A stretch of DNA of 10,935 nucleotides, taken from assembly GCA_035545255.1 (NCBI GenBank), contig DASZYR010000092.1:1-10935 (forward strand), in the 5' to 3' direction. Positions 5,606 through 10,935 of this stretch are shown here, piece after piece. Made by a program: the position numbers and the translations under genes. Each line of letters starts with the position of its first letter. Position 1 is the stretch's first letter. The notes under the pieces were generated by a model. It worked only from the letters and a program-made list of their open reading frames with translations. It had not been told where the DNA came from and made no database searches. The DNA comes from Dokdonella_A sp035545255. GTDB lineage: Bacteria > Pseudomonadota > Gammaproteobacteria > Xanthomonadales > Rhodanobacteraceae.

Positions 5606-6685
5606 ATGCAGCTCGATGCCGACGTCACCCAGCGCCTCGCCCGGATCGGCTGGCGCGCGTCGATGCTGCCGGACGATGTGCCCTCCGGCGCGTCGATCGC
5701 GCGCGTCATCGCCCAGCATCGCGCCGGCTACGAGCTGCACGACGGAGCCGCGACGTTCAATGCGCAGCCCGCGCCGCGATTCCTCAAGCGGGGCCTCGAT
5801 CCCACGGAGCGTCCCGCGGTCGGAGACTTCGTGCTCGTCTCGCGGACCTCGCCGCCGCAGATCGAGATCGTGCTGCCGCGCCGAACCGCGCTGACGCGTG
5901 CCGCCGCCGGCGAGCGGCACCAGCGCCAGGTCATCGCGGCGAACGTCGATACCGTGTTCGTGCTGAGCGGCCTCGACGGCGATCTCAGCGCGGCGCGCAT
6001 CGAACGCTATCTCGTGCTCGTGCATGGCAGCGGCGCGACACCGGTCGTCGTGCTGACGAAGGCCGATCGCGCGGACGATCCCGGGGCGACGGTCGCGGCG
6101 CTTCGCGCGCGGCTGGCCGCCGGCGTCGCGATCGTCGCGATCAACGCGAAATCGCCCGACGAAGTCGCGTCGCTGCAGGCGCACCTCGGACCCGGCGACA
6201 CGGCCGTGCTGGTCGGCTCATCCGGCGTCGGCAAGTCGACGCTGACGAACACGCTGCTCGGCGAATCGCGCCAGGCGACCGGCGAAGTGCGCGCGCACGA
6301 CAGCCGCGGACGCCATACGACGACGCATCGCGCGCTGATCGCGCTGCCGGGCGGCGGTTGCCTGATCGACACGCCCGGCATGCGCGAGCTGAAGCTGACG
6401 GGCGAGGAAGATCTCGACGAAGGCCAGTTCGCCGACATCGAAGCGCTCGCGCAATCGTGCCGCTTCGGCGATTGCTCGCACCAGAGCGAACCCGGCTGCG
6501 CCGTGCGCGCCGCGCTCGGCGACGGCCGGCTCGCGCCGGAGCGGTGGCAGAACTACGTGAAGCTTCGCGACGAGCTCGCGGCCGCCGCCGATTCGCTTGA
6601 AGCGCAGATGCGGCGCAAGAGCGAATCGAAGGTGCTGACCAAGGCGCTGAACAAGCGGCTCGGCGAGAAGTACGGACGCAATTGA
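5606..6685 (+). CDS. rsgA: Ribosome small-subunit-dependent GTPase RsgA (YjeQ)
   Basis: A 359-residue circularly permuted GTPase, about the normal length for RsgA. An N-terminal OB-fold region (about 30-115) comes before the GTPase core, whose motifs occur in the permuted order G4-G1-G3: TKAD (151-154), the P-loop GSSGVGKST (204-212), and DTPGM (255-259). A C-terminal zinc site follows, with C285, C290, H292 and C298 (pattern C-x4-C-x-H-x5-C). RsgA checks late maturation of the 30S ribosomal subunit in the cytoplasm and is stimulated by it. The frame is open far upstream, but that part is antisense to the NlpC/P60 gene and unlike RsgA. The ATG at 5606 gives the family N-terminus and lies right after a -10-like TAGAAT, suggesting a leaderless message. 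The lysine/arginine-rich tail is usual. Stands alone, divergent from the peptidase gene. Confidence 0.95.
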   Translation: MQLDADVTQRLARIGWRASMLPDDVPSGASIARVIAQHRAGYELHDGAATFNAQPAPRFLKRGLDPTERPAVGDFVLVSRTSPPQIEIVLPRRTALTRAAAGERHQRQVIAANVDTVFVLSGLDGDLSAARIERYLVLVHGSGATPVVVLTKADRADDPGATVAALRARLAAGVAIVAINAKSPDEVASLQAHLGPGDTAVLVGSSGVGKSTLTNTLLGESRQATGEVRAHDSRGRHTTTHRALIALPGGGCLIDTPGMRELKLTGEEDLDEGQFADIEALAQSCRFGDCSHQSEPGCAVRAALGDGRLAPERWQNYVKLRDELAAAADSLEAQMRRKSESKVLTKALNKRLGEKYGRN

Positions 6686-6730
6686 GCGGCGCTCGTCCGC
6701 GTCGCGATGGCAGCGTGAGTCGAATCCGTC

Positions 6731-6939
6731 CTAGAAGATCGCATCCGGCGGCCCGATCTGCAGCTCGAAGGGGCCGATGCCGGCGGCCGCGCCCGAGACG
6801 CACGCGAAGTCTTCACCGCGCTGATCGAACGCGAGATCGCGAGCGCAAGACGCGTCTTCGCGGACACGGATTTCCGCCGCACGGCACGTCCGCGCGCGCT
6901 CGGCTCCGCCGCGGCGTTGCGAGCGATCGTCGAATTCAT
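6731..6939 (-). pseudogene. Small ORF with strong RBS and an apparent frameshift
   Basis: Downstream of the CDGSH gene and on the same strand, an ATG at 6939 follows a strong Shine-Dalgarno (GGAGGA at 6946-6951, six-base spacer), so translation should begin here. In that frame the protein starts MNSTIARNAAAEPSA but then becomes Arg/Ser-rich. The frame one base back instead has natural-looking codons and composition (EIRVREDASCARDLAFDQ, then GIGPFELQIGPPDAIF) and ends at TAG 6731-6733, yet has no start codon of its own. One lost base near 6870-6890 would join the two into a protein of about 69 residues. I recognise no family. The alternatives are a true pseudogene, an assembly error, or chance. 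The rest of the 302-bp gap (6686-6987) shows no other gene and no clear terminator for rsgA. Confidence 0.3.
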
Positions 6940-6987
6940 GACGAGTCCTCCATCGCGGCTCGTGCTGCGCGCGCCGGATCGCGCTCG

Positions 6988-7638
6988 TCACGCGCCGTCG
7001 GCGACGAATCCGACCTTCGCATGCGTGCCGTCGCAGAAGGGCTTGTTCGACGAGTGGCCGCAGCGGCACAGGAACGTCTTCTTCGTTTTCGCGAGCGTCG
7101 TGCCGGTGCCGGAGACGATCTCGAGCGGACCTTCGACCTTGAGCGGTCCGTTCTTCGTCGGCGTGACGGCAAGCGGGCCGTTGCGTGCCGCGAGCGCCGC
7201 CGTCTCGCCGTGATTCGCTTCGCCGGTCGCCTTGAATCCCGATTCGTGGTGGCTTGCATCGCAGAACGGCTTGTTTCGCGACGCGCCGCAGCGGCAGAGC
7301 ACGCGGCGGAAGCCGACGTTGCCCTGGCCGGCGATGACGAGGTCGGCGTGGAACACGTAAGGTCCGTTCTCGAGCACGCGCGCGGTGTTCACGACCGGCG
7401 GCGATTCCTGCTTTCCGCCGTCGAGCCGCGCGTACTGGATCGCGCCGGACGGGCAGTTGTGCGCGATCTCGGCGACTTCCTCTGCGGTGGCGGCCTCGGG
7501 ATGGATCCATTCGCCCTCGACGTTCGGCACGAACACGTCGGGCCGGCCGAGCACGCAGTTGCGCGAATGGATGCAGCGCGGACCGTGGAACCGCACTTCG
7601 ACGCCCGGGCTACGCACGATCTCGACGTCGTCGCTCAT
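6988..7638 (-). CDS. Iron-sulfur protein with a Fer4_19-type domain and two CDGSH domains
   Basis: A 216-residue protein with three probable iron-sulfur sites. The N-terminal domain (about 5-70) has C22 and C28 in CIHSRNC and C62 in HNCPSGAI, the pattern of the YjdI/Fer4_19 (DUF1271) family. Two CDGSH motifs follow: LCRCGASRNKPFCDASH with C115, C117, C126 and H130, and LCRCGHSSNKPFCDGTH with C191, C193, C202 and H206. Each has the 3Cys-1His ligand set of a redox-active 2Fe-2S cluster. Proteins of this architecture are common in bacteria but their physiological partner is not established; electron transfer or cluster handling is likely. The start is the ATG at 7638, with GGGAG seven bases upstream. 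No signal peptide, so cytosolic. It is divergent from the DUF1704 gene (127 bp apart) and is followed after 48 bp by the small doubtful ORF. Confidence 0.9.
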   Translation of the reverse strand: MSDDVEIVRSPGVEVRFHGPRCIHSRNCVLGRPDVFVPNVEGEWIHPEAATAEEVAEIAHNCPSGAIQYARLDGGKQESPPVVNTARVLENGPYVFHADLVIAGQGNVGFRRVLCRCGASRNKPFCDASHHESGFKATGEANHGETAALAARNGPLAVTPTKNGPLKVEGPLEIVSGTGTTLAKTKKTFLCRCGHSSNKPFCDGTHAKVGFVADGA

Positions 7639-7734
7639 GGCTTGCTCCCGGCAGGTGGCATTGCTCCGGCGATCATACGACTCGATCGCTGCTCGCGCAG
7701 CCGTGCCGCGCGCGTGCGCTCCGCGCAAGCGGTC

Positions 7735-7743
7735 TGCTATCTT
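7735..7743 (+). promoter_or_regulatory. Candidate extended -10 promoter of the DUF1704 gene
   Basis: TGCTATCTT matches the extended -10 form TGnTATnnT. It lies 22 bases before the ATG at 7766, so a transcript would have a leader of about 16 bases. No convincing -35 is seen, as is common for extended -10 promoters. Confidence 0.35.
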
Positions 7744-7765
7744 CGCGCGATCCGCGACGAACGCG

Positions 7766-9031
7766 ATGCGAATGGCAGCCGGCGATCCCCTGGACGTCTA
7801 TTCCGATCTCGACCGGCGCCTGGTCGCGGCGACGCGCGGCATCCGGCTGCTGCAGTCGGTGAGCTGGCCGGCTTCGGTCGAGATCGATTTCGTAGCCGCC
7901 TGGAGGGCAGGCACCGCGCGACTCCCGGTCATCGAGTATCCGCGCGCCGACTTTGCCGAGACGCGCGAGGCGCTGGCCGGCATCATGCTCGCCGCCGAGC
8001 CGGGGCATCCGCTCGGCGACTACATCCGGCGCACCGCGCAATCCTGGCGCATCGCGACCGATCTGCTCGACGCGGTCGGCACGCCGGCGATCACCTCGCA
8101 TTCGGCGCGGCTCTATGGCCGGCCGAGCGATCTCGTGCCGGGTGCGAAGCTGACCAACGTCGATGCCGCGCGCCACTTCATCGCGCTTGCCGACGAGCTC
8201 GTCAGCGGCGGCGCGCTCGACGAGAGCGCCGAGCCGATCGAGGCGGAGCAACTGCGCGGCGAGCTGCAAAGCGAGCTCGACGCGTTCTTCGGCGCCGGCG
8301 TCGTGCGCGTCGAGACCGATCCCGACCTGATCGCGAAGGCCGCGGCCGGCGCGACGCGGATTCGCCTCCGGTCCGCGACGAGCTTCACGAGCTATGACCA
8401 TCAGCAGCTGATCGAGCACGAGGCATTCGTGCATTCGCTGACTGCACTTAACGGTCGCGGGCAACCGCATCTGAAGTCGCTTGCGCGTTCCTCGCCGCGC
8501 ATCACGGCGACGCAGGAAGGACTCGCCGTGTTCGCCGAGCTGATGTCGGGCTCGATCGACATCGAGCGCATGAAGCGCATCAGCCTTCGCATCCTCGCGA
8601 TCGACATGGCGCTCTCGGGCGCCGATTTCATCGAAGTGTTCCGATACTTCCTCGACGCGGGACAGAACGAGACCGACAGCTTCGCCTCCGCGCAGCGCGT
8701 TTTCCGCGGCGCGCCGGTCGGTGGCGGTGCCGCATTCACGAAGGACACGGTGTACCTGCACGGCCTCCTGTCCGTGCATACGTTCTTCCGCTGGGCGCTT
8801 CGGCACGGACGCCTTGCGGCTTGCCGCAATCTCTTCGCCGGCAAGCTCGCGCTGCACGACGTCATGGCGCTCGGTCCGTTCTTCGAGAACGGCTACATCG
8901 CGCAGCCGAAATACCTCCCGCCGTGGATGCGGCACGCGAACGGGCTCGCCGGCATGCTCGCGTTCTCGCTGTTCGCCACCCAGATACGGCTCGATCGCGT
9001 CGAGGCGGAAGATCTCGTGCTCGGCGTTTGA
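7766..9031 (+). CDS. DUF1704 'QEGLA motif' protein, putative MATCAP-type metallopeptidase
   Basis: A 421-residue protein of the family annotated as 'flavohemoglobin expression-modulating QEGLA motif protein' (DUF1704). The defining motif TQEGLAVFAE is at about 249-258 (QEGLA 250-254). About 30 residues before it is HEAFVH (218-223), an HExxxH zinc-binding pattern; E251 of QEGLA is placed to be the third ligand. The same fold and motifs occur in the eukaryotic tubulin tyrosine carboxypeptidase MATCAP (KIAA0895-like), so a zinc carboxypeptidase activity is plausible, with an unknown bacterial substrate. The flavohemoglobin link in the family name is indirect and no such gene is nearby. No signal peptide; cytosolic. 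The ATG at 7766 is six bases before another in-frame ATG (7772); neither has a good Shine-Dalgarno. A strong hairpin terminator follows at 9113-9142. Family certain, enzymatic role inferred. Confidence 0.87.
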   Translation: MRMAAGDPLDVYSDLDRRLVAATRGIRLLQSVSWPASVEIDFVAAWRAGTARLPVIEYPRADFAETREALAGIMLAAEPGHPLGDYIRRTAQSWRIATDLLDAVGTPAITSHSARLYGRPSDLVPGAKLTNVDAARHFIALADELVSGGALDESAEPIEAEQLRGELQSELDAFFGAGVVRVETDPDLIAKAAAGATRIRLRSATSFTSYDHQQLIEHEAFVHSLTALNGRGQPHLKSLARSSPRITATQEGLAVFAELMSGSIDIERMKRISLRILAIDMALSGADFIEVFRYFLDAGQNETDSFASAQRVFRGAPVGGGAAFTKDTVYLHGLLSVHTFFRWALRHGRLAACRNLFAGKLALHDVMALGPFFENGYIAQPKYLPPWMRHANGLAGMLAFSLFATQIRLDRVEAEDLVLGV

Positions 9032-9112
9032 CCGGCATGCGAGAGTCCTCGTCGCCGATTCCGATCCGGACCGCGCGTGGATCCGGGCGCTTCGGTATCC
9101 GGAGCAGCCGAT

Positions 9113-9142
9113 GCCTTGCGCGCATGCGCGCAAGGCGTTTTC
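9113..9142 (+). terminator. Rho-independent terminator after the DUF1704 gene
   Basis: A perfect 24-base palindrome (10-bp arms beginning GCCTTGCGCG, loop CATG) followed by GTTTTC. The very stable GC-rich stem and the short T-run fit an intrinsic terminator. It lies 82 bases past the DUF1704 stop and 31 bases before the next ATG, so it should separate the two transcription units or attenuate read-through into the amidohydrolase gene. Confidence 0.75.
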
Positions 9143-9173
9143 ATTCGACGGAATTTCCAGGCAGGGGCGAGCC

Positions 9174-10493
9174 ATGCGTGCATTTTTCCCGGTGATTCTC
9201 GGTGTCGCGGCGATCGCGCCGAACGCGCAGGCCGCGGATGCGGCAAATGCGCTCGTCCAGCCGCTTTTGCCGCAGATCACGGCCTGGCGACGCGATCTGC
9301 ACGAGCATCCCGAGCTCAGCAATCGCGAAGTGCGCACGTCGAAGTTCGTCGCGGGCGAGCTCAAGAAGTTCGGCTACGAAGTCCGCACCGGCATCGCGCA
9401 CACCGGCGTCACCGGTGTGCTGAAAGGCGGCAAGCCGGGCCCGAAGCTCGCGATCCGCGCCGACATGGACGCGCTGCCGGTCACCGAGGAAGTCGATCTG
9501 CCGTTCGCATCGAAAGCGAAAGGCGAATACCTCGGCAAGACCGTCGGCGTCATGCACGCGTGCGGCCATGATGCGCACACGGCGATGACGCTCGGCATCG
9601 CCGAGGTGCTTTCGAAGATGCGCAAGGATCTCTCCGGCGAAGTCATGTTCGTGTTCCAGCCGGCCGAGGAAGGCGCTCCGCCGGGCGAGAAAGGCGGCGC
9701 GCCGCTGATGGTCGAAGAGGGCGTCTTCAAGGATTTCAAGCCCGACGCCGTGCTCGGCATGCACGTCGTCAGCATGCTCAACGTCGGCGAGGTCAGCTTG
9801 CGCGAAGGCGGCGCGATGGCGAGCTCGGACACGTTCCACATCGTCGTGCACGGACGGCAGAGCCACGGCGCGATGCCGTGGAACGGCGTCGATCCGATCG
9901 TGACGGCTTCCGACGTCGTCATGAGCGCGCAGACGATCGTCAGCCGCGAGCTCAACCTCAACGCGAATCCCGCCGTCGTCACGTTCGGCATCTTCGACGG
10001 CGGCGAGCGCTTCAACATCGTGCCGGACAAGGCCGAGCTCTACGGCACCGTGCGCACGTTCGACGAAGCGATGCGCAAGCAGGCGCTGTCAAGCCTGAAG
10101 CGCATCGCCGAAAACGTCGCGGTGGCGCACGGCGCGACGGTCGACACCGAGATCCCGACGCCGGGCGCCGATCCGTATCACAGCAATCCGGTCAACTACA
10201 ACGATCCCGCGCTGACGAAGCGCGTGCGCGCGAGCCTCGTCAAGGCGCTCGGCGCCGGGCACGTGCACGAAGCCGAGCGCTGGATGGCCTCGGAGGATTT
10301 CCCGCAGCTCGGCCTCTCGGTGCCGGCGCCGAGCGTCTACTTCATGGTCGGCGCGACGCCGGTCGGCGAGGATCCGAAGACCGCGCCGAGCAACCATTCG
10401 CCGAAGTTCTTCCTCGACGAAGGCGCGCTTACGATCGGCACGGAGTCGATGCTGCAGGTCGCGCTCGACTATCTCGGTGCGACGTCGTCGTAG
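9174..10493 (+). CDS. Secreted M20D-family amidohydrolase (N-acyl-amino-acid/hippurate hydrolase type)
   Basis: A 439-residue metallo-amidohydrolase of peptidase family M20D. Residues 1-20 are a Sec signal peptide (MRAFFPVILGVAAIAPNAQA, cleavage after AQA), so the enzyme is periplasmic or secreted. The mature part has HEHPELS (43-49), RADMDALP (95-102), MHACGHDAHTAM (127-138), FQPAEEG (161-167), GMHV (195-198), HGRQSHGAMPW in the dimerisation or lid domain, and NHSPKFF near the end. Metal ligands are likely C130, H132, E166, H197 and H408, with E165 as general base. Such enzymes split the amide bond of N-acyl amino acids and related conjugates; the exact substrate is not readable here. The start is ATG 9174 with a purine-rich GGGG about 5-8 bases before it. 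It stands alone: a terminator precedes it and a REP-like palindrome follows 13 bases after the stop. Confidence 0.92.
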   Translation: MRAFFPVILGVAAIAPNAQAADAANALVQPLLPQITAWRRDLHEHPELSNREVRTSKFVAGELKKFGYEVRTGIAHTGVTGVLKGGKPGPKLAIRADMDALPVTEEVDLPFASKAKGEYLGKTVGVMHACGHDAHTAMTLGIAEVLSKMRKDLSGEVMFVFQPAEEGAPPGEKGGAPLMVEEGVFKDFKPDAVLGMHVVSMLNVGEVSLREGGAMASSDTFHIVVHGRQSHGAMPWNGVDPIVTASDVVMSAQTIVSRELNLNANPAVVTFGIFDGGERFNIVPDKAELYGTVRTFDEAMRKQALSSLKRIAENVAVAHGATVDTEIPTPGADPYHSNPVNYNDPALTKRVRASLVKALGAGHVHEAERWMASEDFPQLGLSVPAPSVYFMVGATPVGEDPKTAPSNHSPKFFLDEGALTIGTESMLQVALDYLGATSS

Positions 10494-10506
10494 CCCGCAC
10501 GCTTTC

Positions 10507-10542
10507 CCCTCTCCCGCGTTGCGGGGGAGGGCAGGGTGAGGG
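10507..10542 (+). repeat. REP-like palindrome, copy 5
   Basis: A stem CCCTCTCCCGC / GCGGGGGAGGG with a GTT loop, linker CAGG, then GTGAGGG, in the same orientation as copies 1 and 3. It follows the amidohydrolase stop by 13 bases. No inverted partner is seen within the next 250 bases, so this is a single unit. Confidence 0.8.
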
Positions 10543-10795
10543 CAAACGTGGTTCGCGTCCGCCGTGCGTTCGCAAGCGCGGTGATCCGGTTCTTTCCTGC
10601 GAAGCGGAAGAGCGAAAATAGCAACCGCGCGGAAGGGAAGATCGAACCGGGCACAGCGCAACGCCGCGCGCCTCACGCGATCGCAGCAGATACCGGCAAA
10701 TCGGCTCGTCTAGAGGCGGCGATGTCCGGTCTTGCGCTCGAAACCGTAATGGGCAGGGACACGCGCTCACATCGATCGCGCGCAAGGGAGCTGTC
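10543..10795. other. Non-coding gap after the REP copy
   Basis: No convincing gene is seen between the REP copy and the next ATG. At 10590-10612 there is an imperfect hairpin around TTCCTGC GAA GCGGAA, and before it (10560-10580) a GC-rich inverted sequence, which could be parts of a longer repeat attached to the REP unit. The last 100 bases must hold the promoter of the exported-protein gene at 10796, but no good -35/-10 pair is recognisable. Confidence 0.4.
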
Positions 10796-10935
10796 ATGCG
10801 CCGTCCTGCCTTCGGAACGACGTTCCGCCCCACGATCCTCGCCGCGGGGCTTTCGCTCGCGCTCGGCATTGCGTCTCATGCCTCGCTCGCGAACGAGGCC
10901 AACTCGCCGATCGCTTCAGCGATTGCGCTTCCGCC
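10796..10935 (+). CDS. Exported protein, N-terminal fragment (partial)
   Basis: An ATG at 10796 with a good Shine-Dalgarno (AAGGGAG, five bases upstream) opens a frame that runs off the window end after 46 complete codons. The start is a Sec signal peptide: MRRPAFGTTFRPTI, a hydrophobic LAAGLSLALGIAS core, and a likely cleavage site after ASLA before NEANSP. The mature protein is therefore periplasmic, outer-membrane or secreted. Too little is present to assign a family. Frame use and GC-rich wobble positions match the neighbours. Confidence 0.7.
   Translation, partial: MRRPAFGTTFRPTILAAGLSLALGIASHASLANEANSPIASAIALP

Noticed and set aside
8721..9173. Upstream extension of the amidohydrolase frame
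   Set aside because: It overlaps the DUF1704 gene and the terminator. The signal peptide begins exactly at the ATG at 9174.
7673..9364. A 563-residue open frame on the minus strand opposite the DUF1704 gene and running into the amidohydrolase gene
   Set aside because: It spans two genes with recognisable motifs and a terminator, has a low-complexity Arg/Ala-rich product, and matches no family I know.
10089..10676. A 195-residue open frame on the minus strand at the end of the amidohydrolase gene
   Set aside because: Antisense shadow that reads through the REP copy; no start signal or family motif.

Overview
The window is about 10.9 kb of high-GC DNA (strong G/C preference at third codon positions) from a Gram-negative bacterium, most likely a proteobacterium. 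Reasons: a Spr/MepS-like NlpC/P60 lipoprotein, exported proteins with ordinary Sec signals, and GC-rich REP-like palindromes of a kind widespread in proteobacteria. The exact lineage cannot be fixed from this sequence. Nine credible protein genes plus one broken or doubtful small ORF are seen. There are no tRNA, rRNA, CRISPR or transposase genes.

Layout. 1-427 (+): the 3' end of a large surface protein made of bacterial cadherin-like repeats, ending in a run of prolines. 611-3595: the most coherent block. A minus-strand calcineurin-like phosphoesterase of the LpxH-like/PlcP family is divergent from an overlapping plus-strand pair, a DUF3419/BtaA protein and a SAM-dependent methyltransferase (BtaB). 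Together these read as a phospholipid-to-betaine-lipid remodelling module: PlcP would free diacylglycerol from phospholipids, BtaA would add the homoserine head group from S-adenosylmethionine, and BtaB would trimethylate it to DGTS. In other bacteria such a set is induced by phosphate starvation. 3684-5319 (-): an aldo/keto reductase and an NlpC/P60 lipoprotein peptidase. 5606-6685 (+): the ribosome-assembly GTPase RsgA, apparently with a leaderless or near-leaderless start. 6731-7638 (-): a three-cluster CDGSH iron-sulfur protein followed by a small ORF that looks frameshifted. 7766-9031 (+): a DUF1704 'QEGLA' protein related to the eukaryotic tubulin carboxypeptidase MATCAP. A strong hairpin terminator comes next, then 9174-10493 (+), a secreted M20D amidohydrolase. 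10796-10935 (+): the signal-peptide end of another exported protein.

Five copies of one REP-like palindrome (hairpin, short linker, GTGAGGG) lie at the 3' ends of genes: two inverted pairs between convergent genes and one single copy. One copy has run into the end of btaB and supplies its last 15 or so residues.

The strongest functional story is the plcP-btaA-btaB locus. Secondary points are the REP-derived protein tail, the MATCAP-like protease signature and the frameshifted small gene. Nothing here looks like a wholly unknown multi-gene system.
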